A stretch of DNA of 64,000 nt from Labia minor (GCA_963082975.1 OY720344.1:81084053-81148052), one strand, 5' to 3'. Positions 45,118-56,429 are shown, counted from the stretch's first letter. The notes: generated by a model not told the origin, from the sequence alone. Numbers and translations are program-made.

Positions 45118-46945
45118 ATTTTATTAAAATTACAAATAATGAACAAATTATATAAATATATCATTCTCACTTTTAAGGTTTTTTTTTTTTTTGTATACAA
45201 ATATTGTTTTTTTTTTCAAGGCGTGTTTTTCTTTGATTTCCTATATAGATGAGTTATTTTTTATATTTATCTATTTAAAATTTATTTATCTAATTTTGAC
45301 ACAAAAAATACTATTTTTTTATACAATATATTAATAATTCTTGAAATTATTACTCTATTTATACCTATATAAATTAAAATCCATAACAAAAAATTATTAT
45401 CTTAAATCTAAACAATTAATTTTACTAAGAAAAGAATATCTATCTATTATTTATATCATTTAAATATTAAAAAAACTTGATAAAATAAAAATAATTCTTA
45501 TTTATACCTATATATAAATTTAATTATAAATAATAGATTCTTAACATATATTTATATACAATTTTATAAGAAATTCTGAAATATTAATGGTTTTGTAATT
45601 GACATATTTCTAGATCGCCTGGAACAACAACCTTCTCTTTTTATTTATATTTTAATATAATTTCATTAAAATAATCTTTCCATACTTATTTTTATATAAA
45701 ATAATAATAATAAATATTTACCCTTGATTAATTTTTTTAAAAGAATATTTTGATTTTTTTATGAACTGAGCCTTGATTAAAATTCAATTCATAATTACTT
45801 TTTGAAATAATATTTTATAGAATTAACCTTTATAATGAAATTACCATATCAAAAGATAAAAAAAATAAAAATAAAAATAAATACAAAAATATCCTAAATA
45901 TCTAATTTATAAACAAAGAAGGTAAGGGAGAGAAGTTATATGTATTTTTCTTATATAATTGAACAAATTGAATGAATGATATACGAAGTGAAAAATCTCC
46001 AATTAGATTCGTTATGGAAATTGCATGAAAATGCAATCCGTCAAGGAAATTAAAAAATTATATAGATTTTGAACGAACCGACTTTCCTTTAGGGCATACC
46101 ACGCAAACAAATAATTAAACAAGATTTATTTTTATCACAATTTCAATAACACAAGCAAGAAAGAGAGAGATTGATAAAATAAAAAAAAAGAAATATAATA
46201 TAAAATATATTATCAAATTTTGGAGAAATTAAATAAATATAATAGGTTTATATTTATATTTTTAAAGGGGTGAGTATTTTGCAGTAACATATAATTAAAA
46301 TAGGATTAAATAAATTTACATAAATAACTAAATTTTAACGAAATATAGTATTTTAATATTATTTATTATTTGATGTGTATATATTTTCCTTTAAAATTAT
46401 TTTTCTTTCTTTATTATTATTATTAATAATAATATATGTATATATTTTAAATGTTAATTTAACGATTTAAATTGAAGATTATATTTTTTCTTATTTATAT
46501 AGGACCTATATATATAACAAATGAAAGTCATTAAAGTAATAATAATGATGAATAAAATTTTTTAGATCATTAAATATGATGAAATTAATTAAAGACGGCT
46601 ATAAATGGAAGGATCGACTTTAAATTGAGAAACAATAATTTGGCAATTAATGAAACCATAAAGGAGAGAAGATTACGAACGTCTTTATTAGACTTTATAA
46701 TTTAAGATATTAAATATTATATATATTTAATTTTATTATATTTTTTTACCAGATCAATTCAACTATTCTAAATAATTTTATTTATTTTTTACTTTTTATG
46801 ATATTTTTTATTTAATTATAATTAATTTAATTTTCGGTTTGAACTCTCAACCTCATGATCGAAACATCAGAATTATTCTACTTAATCTATTCTTGGATGA
46901 AAATTGTTAATTATAAATTTATGTAAATTATAAATTAAATCATAA

Positions 46946-47125
46946 AGAATGGCGAAAAATATATTGGTGAGGAGACCGATTGGGAAACGTCCGGTTGGAA
47001 GACGAAGGACGCGGTAGGTTGACAGTCAGGGGTTGTGGCTCAGATTAGGGTTACTTGGAGGAATGTGGTTGCTGCTTCCAAGAACTTTCGAGTTCCGAAG
47101 AGCCACAGAGATAGATAGTTAGGTT
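46946..47125 (+). pseudogene. LINE 3' end fragment
   Basis: GAATGGCGAAAAATATATTG, GGAAACGTCCGGTTGGAAGA, GAGGAATGTGGTTGCTGC and AACTTTCGAGTTCCGAAGAG correspond to 1225-1440 of the first LINE remnant, with small deletions. It covers only the last ~180 bases: strong 5' truncation. Confidence 0.85.
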
Positions 47126-47961
47126 AAATAAAATCATATACACCTTCTTTTTTTACATATTTCAACATATTTTAGTAACTTGTTTGCAGTCCAGAGCTTT
47201 TTTCCCAAAACAGTGCATCATTTATTTGCATTATATTAAATTCAGATGGTTTGCAACTAATACACACACACACAGACAACATATAATATACTTAATATTT
47301 ATCTATGGATTTCAAAAACAAAATAATAATAACAATAAAACCAAATTGTTTATCCATATATCCAGAATTGGATTTTTTTTATTTCCTTTGTAAAAAATAA
47401 AATTTTTTTTTACTACTGTATAAATAATGCAAAATGAAGAAAATTTAATTACCTCTGTAATAATAGAGCTATCTGCAATAAATATTTTCAAATCAATTAA
47501 AATGAATTTATTTAATTAATCGATTATTTTTTAATTAAAAAAAAACAAATTTCAAACATATTTTGATATAATTAATTATTATTATTATAGGGCAATGACA
47601 CCAGTGTATGACAATTGGTTTGAAATTCCCCTTAATATAAGGCTCTAATATATTTTTGGCATGCTGGGTGACATAAAATCAAATAAAAGACATCTGCTAA
47701 TTGTAATTGCTAAGATTATTGACGGCTTCTAAGAATAAGAAACTAAAGACTGAAAGCTGGTCAGTTTATATTTGTGTATATACTCTACTAAGAATTAATC
47801 ACTGTGTGAATTTAATTTATTCTACATTCAAAATTTATTTTTCTATTAAAATGTTCAATTCTGGACAATTTTGATCATTAGAGTTGAATTGTAAAGACTG
47901 CAACCTTAAGTGTCAATCACTAGAAAAAAACTATCAATAATTGGGTAATTGTTAGTTTTTT
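47126..47961. other. AT-rich stretch, no feature seen
   Basis: Contains a short CA run near 47261. No gene. Confidence 0.5.
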
Positions 47962-49062
47962 ACTTTCCCGCATACTTCGTATAAGGGAAGTATTGGAATC
48001 GTCAAAAATTTCGACTTCGAGATTTCGATAGATCTTGACGTTTTAGACCTCCCTGAGTCGGAAAATACCATTTTTCGAATTATGTCTGTGTGTGTGTATG
48101 TATTTATGTATGTATGTATGTATATATGTATGTAATGTCTGTAAGCAAATTTACTCAAAAACTAATCAAGCTAGGACTTCGAAATTTGGTACACCGATAT
48201 TATTCACAGTTTGTAGATTTCTATCAAAATTTCGTCAAAATCGGTTAACCGCAAGTGGTACTTTACCTACACTGGTTGCGTTTACCTTTCAAGTAAAGTA
48301 CCAGTTTGCTTCGAGATATTTGCTTCCTATTTTGTATATAGATTTAAAAATATGAAAAAAATTGAGATACCAAATTTCATCATGATCTGACTACCGAAAG
48401 TGACATTTTACCTATACAAGTAGCGTTTCTTTTTTACCGACCGACGATAGTAAGGGAGGTATTGTTTTCACACCAAATTTCACCTATGGATTATTTAGGT
48501 ACATATCTCCACGAATCATGCATTTTCTTAACAGAAAAAAGTATTTTTAGCATGATGTCTGTCCGTCCGTCCGTCCGTCCGTCCGTATGTGTACAGCCTG
48601 AACGGCTCAACGGATTTTGATGAAATTTGGTATATTTACTTAATACATCAGTAGGATGAATTGATCAACTTTTGGTGCAGATCCGCAAACCGGAAGTGCT
48701 AGTATTGCCGATCGAAGAGAGGAAGTGAAGGGTTATTTTCATATCAAATTTCACGTGAGGACATATCTCCACGTGTTATGCACTTTGTATTGGTTTTATC
48801 CTCGAGAAAAATCATCTTCATTAGTTTTTTCTTAATTTAAAATTATATGACGTCACCCAGCACTTCATGACGTCACAGCCAGTCCTTATATATTATAAAT
48901 AAAATAAAATTAAAAATATTTATATTATATCCATATCTGTTTTTTTTTACATTTAAAATATCAGTTAACCGGAAGTAGCACTTTATTACATTCTAAATAT
49001 TCATTCACAACTCTTTATACCTATTTATATGCGGGAAAGTCTAGGGGGGACACTCCCGCTTA
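47962..49062 (+). mobile_element. Repeat family C, with a family A copy nested inside
   Basis: ACTTTCCCGCATA at 47962-47974 and its exact reverse complement TATGCGGGAAAGT at 49028-49040 form perfect 13-bp inverted repeats. They are followed by CTAGGGGGGACACTCCCGCT, a weak hairpin with a CTT tip, mirroring the 3' end of family B. Inside are a TGTGTGTGTATG microsatellite (48084-48135), the core CTAGGACTTCGAAATTTGGT, and AACCGCAAGTGGTACTTTAC-type blocks repeated three times (about 48246, 48396, 48967). Family A occupies 48433-48952. Non-coding; about 580 bp without the insert. Confidence 0.8.
48433..48952 (+). mobile_element. Repeat family A, long subtype, nested, 3' truncated
   Basis: Starts ACCGACCGACGATAGTAAGG, with a (CCGT)n run at about 48563-48586, the core GATTTTGATGAAATTTGGTA, and the duplicated head near 48712-48780. 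The paired TGACGTCA sites are at about 48848-48879. It ends in a T-run near 48950 without the 3' inverted repeat and hairpin. It interrupts family C, so it inserted later. Confidence 0.8.
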
Positions 49063-49389
49063 TTTTATTTTTCTTTTGTTAAAAGTTTTTTTCTGGCGTA
49101 ATGAGAGCCTTATCTTATTTCATTAACTTAAGACTTCAGCAGGGCATAAAGTGAATTTGAATGAAGTTCAAAGTGATATAATGTTATTAGTGTCATACTG
49201 ATGCCTTTGAATTACTATTATAATGGTTATCGAATTAAAATAAAAATTAATTTAAACCTATAAAAATTCATATAATTTTATTTATATTCTTATTTATAAA
49301 TAATATATACATGTATATAAACGTTTTATTGATCATCCATATCTAAATTATTATTATTTATTGTATAATGCATGTTTTTATGATATAAA
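49063..49389. other. AT-rich spacer
   Basis: No feature seen. Confidence 0.5.
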
Positions 49390-49945
49390 AATCTGGAGTA
49401 TCTCCACTCGACTATCTCGCAAATTTATATTGGATTAATTAACACATATATTATATTTAAATTAAATTTAATTAATTATAAGTTATAAATTAAAATTAAT
49501 AAATGTATTAAACCAGCGCGTTTTTGGCTCTTTGTTGATGGCACCACATAATGTGTTAGCGCGTGGTTGCCAGTCAACGTCTTAAAAATTAATTCTGGTA
49601 CTTTCAGCCATTCAAACAAGCTGAAATTCTATATATAGTAGTTTTATACAATTTTTAATCGTGTGAAAAACTATCAAACATATATCTTTAGTTTAGAGGA
49701 AAAAAAATGAAAACGTGGTAGGTAATGAGCCTCTTCCGAAAGAGCTACATTTCTCAATAGTTGATACAAAACTACGAATTTTGAATAATGCCCGTGTACC
49801 AAACCGTTTTTTTCGAAATCTTGTCTTCCTATATACCACACACTCACACACACATACATTTTTCTCAACCTTAGTGAAAATGACTCTGGGGCCTTCAAAA
49901 CATATAAAAACAGAAAATTTTCGTGATCGCAATATTATAGTAAAA
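49390..49945 (-). mobile_element. Repeat family B, minus strand, 5' tip decayed
   Basis: Begins (plus strand) ATCTGGAGTATCTCCACTCG-ACTATCTCGC and follows 10470-11066 closely (GCGCGTTTTTGGCTCTTTGT, AGCTGAAATTCTATATATAG, CTCAACCTTAGTGAAAATGA). It has a CACACTCACACACACA tract and ends near TTTTCGTGATCGCAATATTA, where the expected second inverted repeat is degraded. Open frames of 74-86 codons here are repeat translations. Confidence 0.8.
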
Positions 49946-50927
49946 AGCACTTGTCATCGAAATTATCAAAGATAAAATTTATAAATATATAAATAAACTA
50001 TTATTATTTTACTTATATTATAGAGGTGTGATGTGTTGTCAAAGGTTTTTAAAAATAGAAATCTTCAATATATAAATGGTTCTAAAAAGAACTAAATAAT
50101 AATTATATTATTTTTTTTTTTAAATTAATTTTTTATTATTAATTTACTAAATTTGGCAATTTCGATCTCTGGTCTCCTAGTACGCAAGATCAAGCCTATA
50201 ACCATTAAAGAAGATAAATATATAAATATGAGTATACTTATAGGTATATATATATATATATTAAGGGTTAAATAAAAGTAATAATAAAATAGAAATAATA
50301 AATAAATTCTCTTTTTCGATTAATAACGTTCACACTTTTAATTCCGTAAATAATTTTCATGAATGAATGTCAACGTCATGCTTCCTTACCCACATCTTAC
50401 GACTCTAATGAGTTTAATAAAATATGAAACATTAAATAAAAGGAGAAAAAACAAAAAAAAATCACATGAAAAACTAAAGGCTTAGAAAAAAAGAGAAAAA
50501 GACAATTATTATACTTTAAAAGTTAAAAGTACTCTAAGTGACATTTAGTAAATATTTCATTCACACGACATGGCATTTTTTTTTATTTTTTGTTTTTTTA
50601 ATTGACATCAACATAAGAGGATAGTGGTCTCGTTTTTTTTAATATAAAATATTGATAAATTAAGTGGTTTACACTCGGACGTTTATTATTTTTTTATTTG
50701 TTAAACGTTATCGCATGTTGAAACCAACAGAAGGTTATTGCACTTTTACTTTTAAGCAACATGTATGATATTTTTGAAAATAGGATCTATTTTGAATTTT
50801 GAATTCATTTTTTTCTTTTTATGTTTCTTAAAATTATATCTCAACTGTTTTATATCCGTATATTAATATTTAATAAATGAATGTATATAATATACATATA
50901 ATATACATTAATAAAATATGTGTAATG
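49946..50927. other. AT-rich stretch, no feature seen
   Basis: No gene or recognisable repeat. Confidence 0.5.
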
Positions 50928-51856
50928 TAGGGGAGAGTTGCCTAATGTACTGGTTGCCTAAATCGTACCCAGTATAATTTTCTGTATTTACTGATTGTTG
51001 GCGATATTTAGTTTTAAATAGTTGAAGCAAATAACATATTGATATAAAAGGAAATCTGGCGGTACATGTGTTTCAAATAAAATCCTTACAAAATAAAGTA
51101 GGTTTACTATAAAATTTTAATGATTTTATTTAGCTATATTAATCGTATAGTACGTATTTTCTTTTTATATATCTATATTTTTATGACTATCATATTGTAT
51201 TATTTGTTAGCATTATTTTTATGAATATTTTAAACATACTTTTTACGTTATTTTTACATTTTCAAAAGATTACTATCTTTCCTAAATCGTACCATTATGG
51301 AGTTTTCTAAATCGTACTGGTGTCTACAAGTGCATCACCAGATATCTCAGTATCCGTAGATGAAAAGACTGGTTTTGTACATTATGCAAAGAATCTCGGC
51401 TTGAGAATATGATTCAATGCATAATATGTAAAAAATGGGTGCACGAGGCTTGTGGTGGTGTCTTGACAGTTGATAAAATTTACTATTATCCTAAATGTCC
51501 TAATTAAATTATATATAATATATAATTACTGCTAAAATAATTAATATTGAATATTGAATAAATTATAGACCTGATTATTATATACCTATTTTATTTTATT
51601 ACTAAAAAATAGGTACGATTTTGGAGATGTCCCAGTACGAATTATGATACCGGTTGCCAAAATCGTACCTTTTGACGTATTTCAAGAAAAAGTGAAAATA
51701 TTATTAATATGTCATTATAAATAAAATTATTGTCCAAGATTGCAAACATAGGATATAACTCTATAGGTTGTCCTAAATATTTGTTTAAATAAGTAAATGA
51801 GATTTGATTGAACATCAAATTTCCTAAAGGGGTACGATTTCAGCAACTCTCCCCTA
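50928..51856 (+). mobile_element. Pogo/Tigger-like DNA transposon remnant with TA duplication
   Basis: Element 50930-51854 (925 bp) has inverted ends GGGGAGAGTTGC and GCAACTCTCCCC, with TA on each side. Subterminal GTACC/GGTAC-containing motifs (AATCGTACC, GGTACGATTT) recur at both ends and inside. The interior is mostly AT-rich but carries a PHD finger (51367-51507), known as a C-terminal module of some arthropod pogo-like transposases. DDE and DNA-binding domains are missing. Confidence 0.82.
51367..51507 (+). pseudogene. PHD-finger remnant of a transposase C-terminus
   Basis: 46 codons plus stop: DWFCTLCKE, then SRLENMIQCIICKKWVHEAC, then GGVLTV and YYYPKCPN. Spacing C-x2-C, C-x2-C, H-x2-C is that of a PHD zinc finger, which binds histone tails or acts as a protein-interaction module. 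The seventh zinc ligand, normally Cys three residues before the last Cys, is Tyr (YYPKC), so one zinc site is probably broken. An in-frame stop lies three codons upstream of the first visible residues, so this is an isolated tail. The preserved domain in an otherwise eroded element is notable. Confidence 0.8.
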
Positions 51857-53090
51857 TATACCTGCAAATTTCTTTTAGACATATCTTTATTTACATTTTT
51901 ATTTTGGTAATCTAAAATAAATAAAAATTTTATTAATTATATTTAATTTTCTTTTTTTATATGGTTTTATTTTTTATTGTATCAGATTTGCTGATTTAAC
52001 GAATCCAAATAATAGATTATTCGATTATTTGTAATATCTATAAAAAATATTTTATTTATTTTGAAAATCTTAAAAGTTAATAATCAACTGACGTTTATAA
52101 TTAATTTTATACATACCAAAATGTATTTGCAGCAAATTTTGTTCGCGAGAGTTTAGAGAATGTGTATTCATGGAGTAGGGGTGGGGTGGGGGGATGAAAG
52201 AATGTTTTGTAAAAATAATTTATTCCTATTCTGTAACATTCCATGTTAAACTAATTAACTAAAAATTCTTATCTGAACAAAAGTTAAGTGTTTTTGTTTG
52301 TTTACGCATCAAATTTGTTTAAGTTTTGCTTTATTATTATTTCGGTGTGTTAATTCGTCCTAAGAGGATAAAAAAAGTGTAGGGTGGAAATATTATTAAA
52401 ATTGCAATGACTTAGCAAAAAATTAAAAATATATAAATAAGCTGAATTGTAATGGGGATGATGAAGAGGAAAGGTAGAGGAAGGGTGTGTGGTTGGATGG
52501 GATAACACCATTCTTTGTTTTTTTTTCTCTGCGTGTCGTTTGCTTACCGCCCACTTACCTACCATACTACCTCTCTCCCCCCACCCAACATGCTCCAACT
52601 TCCTGCTTGTTGGACTTTATGTTGTAAAATGATAAAAACTAATTAAACGCAAAGAATTTATTTTTAATTTTCTTTCCTTTGCTGCTTGTCATAAAAAAAA
52701 CTCAATCTGTATATAAATGAAATCCAGGAGGTGTAGAAAAGATTGAAGTGGGTTTATTTTCACATAAGATCTAAAAAAAAAATTATAAAATTATTAATTA
52801 AAATAATTGTATATTTAAGTTGTTCTGTGTTTTTGATGATTATTATTTATTGAAATTTGATTTAAAAGAAAAATACTTCCTCTGGAATATGATGAGCACG
52901 TTCTCTTCCTAAAATTTGATTGTATTCAATATTCTTCCTTTGTTTTTTAAATGGAAAAAAGCGGCCGCTTTCTCTTAACAGGTTTATTTTGAATATAAAA
53001 TTCATGAATAATATTTTTCAGGAACTAAATATAGTCACTTTGTATATAAAATGAAAAAAAAAAAATTTATTCTTCTAAATAAAGTTCATC
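51857..53090. other. AT-rich stretch with a GC-richer island
   Basis: 52130-52620 is less AT-rich and looks single-copy (GGAGTAGGGGTGGGGTGGGG near 52173; CTCTCTCCCCCCACCCAAC near 52570). It has an 82-codon minus frame without recognisable domains. 52960-52980 has a GCGGCCGC site. Confidence 0.4.
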
Positions 53091-53093
53091 TTA

Positions 53094-53395
53094 TTCAAAG
53101 TGTCTCACAATGACAGCATTTATTTCAATCGTCGAAAAATTCAGAGGTATTTTTATGGTATGGCCTACAATTCTATATTCTTTATGGCTTTTTATCTTCA
53201 CCACCAAGTTAAAATGGCATCTTTAGCCTTCAAGTTGGTTAAACATCTCAAAGCCTCTTGGGGTTAAATCAGACTAATATTGAGTTTTTGGGGAACTGTT
53301 ATCCGAACAATGAAATTTGGTTCGGTGCATTATCATGATGTAATATCCATAATTCCGGTCTCTTGAGGCTACACTCAAAACACTTCTTTGTTAAT
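53094..53395 (-). pseudogene. Mariner transposase relic (catalytic C-terminal half)
   Basis: Minus-strand frames give ECSLKRPELWILHHDNAP (53324-53380), containing the second catalytic aspartate in the typical HHDNAP context. Next is a broken stretch (QISLFG, FPKNSILV). Then SDLTPRGFEMFNQLEG (about 53222-53270) stands for the third catalytic motif, with a conserved-looking tail RCHF and LVVKIK. Frame changes and stops are frequent. No terminal repeats found. Confidence 0.75.
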
Positions 53396-54139
53396 ACTTT
53401 GTCCTGATAGAAAATAATCATAATCCTTACTTAACACCACACTAATCGATAAATGAAACATCACTCTAGTTTTTTCAATCATCTTACTAAACATATTCAC
53501 AAAAAATGTTGGAAATTTACTTTCATCCAGTTTTTTTTTTTTTTTATTTTTTACAATAATTTCAATCACATATCTCACTATAAGAACTGAACTTCGACGT
53601 ATCACCAAATACACTAGGTAAACAAGAACAATTATCAATAAAATACAATTTTGATGTAATTTTATATATATTTCGTCCAAACAAGATTTTAAAAATAGAA
53701 AAAATAATATATTTATAAGATTTTGATTTCTAACGGCCCAAATGCAGTGGTGCATATCGATGTTTCAATTGATCAGAACATGTTGGATATACATATACTC
53801 GTATTTATATATAGTATATATGTTTTAGTGATGTTAGGGAGTAGTGAAGTGGAGTTTTCTTTCTTTGCTATAGAAGTCTCGTGTGTATTTTTTAAGTCGT
53901 TTTCGTATTCGGTTCTCGTCCGGTTCTGGTCATTTGGGAGGTTCACTAAGCAACCACAGGGGTAGCGAGGTTATGACCCCTTGCTTATTCCTTTCCCGTG
54001 GGCGACAGGCCTCTCATACTTCCTCTTTCCAATTGGTACGCCTTTTTTGTTCATATTATTGTTACACATTCTCCAACCTCAAATATATTTTTTTTTAATA
54101 ATTTCTAAAAGAAATTAGTTTCTACTTTATATATATATA
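53396..54139. other. AT-rich stretch, partly GC-richer
   Basis: 53860-54050 is richer in GC. ACAGGGGTAGCGAGGTTATG at 53957 resembles the GGGGTAGAGAAGTTATG core of family E, so it may be a distant copy. The overlapping frames (80, 71 and 126 codons) have no recognisable domain. Confidence 0.4.
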
Positions 54140-54373
54140 CTAGCTGCTCCGAGCGCCTTCGGCGCTCTCCACACCTAGACGGGGGCTCCGCCCCCTGTAC
54201 CTCCCCGAGTGTCCCTATTCTGAGCTATAATCATCTAACTCCTACCCTGTCCCATCTCTATAGTTTTTTATATATGTTTATTTATGCAGGAAAAATTAAT
54301 TGACATAATTATTAATTTAATTAAATAAAATTTAATAATAAAATATTAAAATATATATCGATATATATATATA
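54140..54373 (-). mobile_element. Helitron 3' end, upstream copy
   Basis: Plus-strand CTAG-CTGCTCC-GAGCGCC-TTC-GGCGCTC is, on the minus strand, a GC-rich hairpin followed by the terminal CTAG of a Helitron, adjoining a T. A second hairpin GGGGGC-TCC-GCCCCC lies just inside (about 54180-54195). The rest is AT-rich. It sits directly next to a second 3' end at 54374, so this is either a truncated element or an alternative terminator. Confidence 0.8.
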
Positions 54374-54844
54374 CTAGCTGCTCCGAGCGCCTTCCAGGCG
54401 CTCTTCACACCTAAACGGGGGCTCCGCCCCCTGTACCCCCGAGTGATACATGGTATTTGGTTGAAAGTCTGTATGTAAAAGGTTTTCATCCATTTTGTTT
54501 CAATCAGTATAAGTAGATAAGACATATATTTGTTTTCTTGGAAAATATATTTTAATTTAATCAACAACAAATTTTCCTAGTATAATAAGTAAGATTTATT
54601 GACTATTTCATATTATTATTTATATATTTACTAATATATTTGGGACTCTTTGCATTTATTTAAGTAGATTTTAATTAATTAAATAATTAATATTCTAAGT
54701 TTATGAACATTATTTTTTTTATAAATTATATTAATTAAAATTTATTTTCTTATTTCTGTTTGTTCTTTATTTTACATATATATGTACAAAACACAAAACA
54801 ATAACACAGACAGACACACAGACATTGCCTTTTATATATATAGA
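54374..54844 (-). mobile_element. Short non-autonomous Helitron
   Basis: Minus-strand element of about 470 bp. Its 5' end TCTATATATATAAAAGGCAA is at 54844 downward. The 3' hairpin GAGCGCC-TTCCA-GGCGCTC and CTAG are at 54374-54400. The flanks fit insertion between A and T without duplication. A TGTCTGTGTGTCTGTCTGTG microsatellite lies just inside the 5' end. No Rep/helicase coding. Confidence 0.85.
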
Positions 54845-55270
54845 TTCATCTTAATTTCTTGAGTTATCTATTGTAATTTAAATTCTTACAGTTTTATTAA
54901 ATAAATCAATTTTAGTTATAATTTTATATAAGCATTTTTTAATTGAACCTATTCAATCTTGTCATTCCCTAATCAACCTACGAGGTTTCAATAACCCTTT
55001 TAATTATTCTAAATTCAATCCAGAGTGCTACCAATTAATTAAACTTATTTTTAACCCAATTTTTCTTATAAAATACCTCACCCCTAATATCTTATACACG
55101 ACAATCTATATATAAGATGGTAGGTTTAATCAAATGGACTATAGACAGATTTGTTTGCTAAAAACATCTTATTACATTAGAAAAATTTTAAATAATTACA
55201 ATAAATAGAATAATATATTCTTACCTAAAAACAAATTGGTTTTTATAGTCAACAATTCTTATCTTGTTAA
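54845..55270. other. AT-rich spacer
   Basis: No feature seen. Confidence 0.5.
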
Positions 55271-55379
55271 TAACTAAATAACTTAAGAGTATAACTAATG
55301 GTTTTCAATTTATAAAATCTAATTTAACACACAACAATTCCGTCTCATTATTGTAATACAAAGTTAGAAATATTAAGTT
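55271..55379 (+). repeat. 110-bp direct repeat, copy 1
   Basis: AACTAAATAACTTAAGAGTA through AAAGTTAGAAATATTAAGTT is repeated almost exactly at 55653-55764. Confidence 0.9.
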
Positions 55380-55514
55380 AATATAATTAATATTATTTAT
55401 TTATTAATACCAATTAATAATATTAATTACTTATAAATAATTCATAATAATAATAAATTGTGATACCAACTTATAGGAATATTAAAATAATATAATTATT
55501 ATTTTACATATATA

Positions 55515-55652
55515 TGAATATAATATAAATATTTTTAATTTTATTTTAAGAATAGATATATATCTAAAAGGCGGTAACTGTGAGGTCACATATATACATT
55601 TAAATATAAAAAAACTAATGAAGATGATTCTTTCCAGATATGTGATCAATAA
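55515..55652 (-). mobile_element. Family A-related fragment (subtype A3), minus strand
   Basis: On the minus strand TTGATCACATATCTGGAAAG, ATCATCTTCATTAG, TTTTTTTATATTTAAATG, GTGACCTCACAGTTACCGCC and AAATAAAATTAAAAATATT follow the 3' half of the long family A. It matches 59330-59520 even better. It sits exactly between the two 110-bp direct repeats. Confidence 0.55.
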
Positions 55653-55764
55653 AACTAAATAACTTAAGAGTATAACTAATGGTTTTCAATTTATAAAATC
55701 TAATTTAACACACAACAATTCCGTCTCATTATTGTATTGTAATACAAAGTTAGAAATATTAAGT
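55653..55764 (+). repeat. 110-bp direct repeat, copy 2
   Basis: Near-identical to 55271-55379, with an extra TTGTA in the TATTGTATTGTAATAC segment. Confidence 0.9.
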
Positions 55765-56023
55765 TTAAAAAAAATTAAAAATATTTGAATTTGGAAAATT
55801 ATATGTAGCGCCATCTGTCGATAGTTTTGTGTAACTACAGACTTTTACCAAAATATTACTAATTAAATTAATTTTGGATAAATTAATTTTGGATTTAACT
55901 ACACTAAAACCTTCCCTGGGATGCCCACAACAATCCCTGAAAGTTTCACCGTAATCGGACGGGTAGTTTTTGAGTCTATAAGAGACAGACAGACACACAG
56001 ACATTGCCTTTTATATATATAGA
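55765..56023 (-). mobile_element. Helitron 5' half, second copy
   Basis: On the minus strand TCTATATATATAAAAGGCAA from 56023, the TGTCTGTGTGTCTGTCTGTC tract, and a core AACTACCCGTCCGATTACGG followed by TGAAACTTTCAGGGATTG. The first ~39 bases equal the 5' end of the 54374-54844 element. No CTAG 3' end follows, so it is truncated. A T follows at 56024, as expected for an A/T target. The 79-codon minus frame is only a repeat translation. Confidence 0.78.
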
Positions 56024-56049
56024 TATATAAAAAGATTTTTATCTGCACA

Positions 56050-56297
56050 TTGCTCAGAATTTATATTACCGCCAAATTATCGCCACCAGCGCCTCTATGA
56101 GCTAGTATGGTAACTAAACTATCTTTAATTAATTAGCATCTCCTGGACACACCTTACCAATTAGCGGTTTTCTAAAGGAAGTCTGACATGCCCTGAGACC
56201 TACTGAATATACATAAAAAATTTCATAAGAATCGGTCCAGCCGTTTCGGAGGAGTATTCTGTCAAAGTTTTGTGACACGAGAATTTTATATATAAGA
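56050..56297 (-). mobile_element. Second Helitron lineage, 5' end
   Basis: Minus strand from 56297: TCTTATATATAAAATTCTCG, TGTCACAAAACTTTGACAG, then the core ACGGCTGGACCGATTCTTAT and GAAATTT, then AGGGCATGTCAGACTTCC. The TC start with TATATATAAAA is Helitron-like, and the core resembles that of the other families. No 3' end identified. Confidence 0.6.
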
Positions 56298-56429
56298 TAT
56301 AGAAGAGAGATTTTATTTAAATCAATCCTATATTTATATTGAAATTATCTCAAATGATATGCAAATGTTTATATATATATTTCATACAAAATTATATTCA
56401 TATTTGATTCAAACAAAAAAAAATGTTCA

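Larger units (their letters stand above)
42761..46945. other. Long AT-rich stretch with small repeat scraps
   Basis: Includes a family A tip (43741-43775), a family E scrap (44240-44335), (TTA)n at 44730-44755 and (TA)n at 43268-43300 and 45083-45114. CTTTAGGGCATACCACGCAA at 46091 may be the first bases of another family E copy. No gene. Confidence 0.45.

Noticed and set aside
37032-49060. CRISPR-like array suggested by recurrent CCGT and TGTC runs
   Set aside because: These are microsatellites inside dispersed eukaryotic repeats, without constant spacers.
49674-49975. Overlapping 74-86-codon frames on both strands
   Set aside because: They lie inside repeat family B, whose other copies do not keep them open.
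53375-53755. 126-codon minus-strand frame
   Set aside because: Low-complexity composition with poly-Lys from an A/T run; no recognisable domain and adjacent to a mariner relic in another frame.
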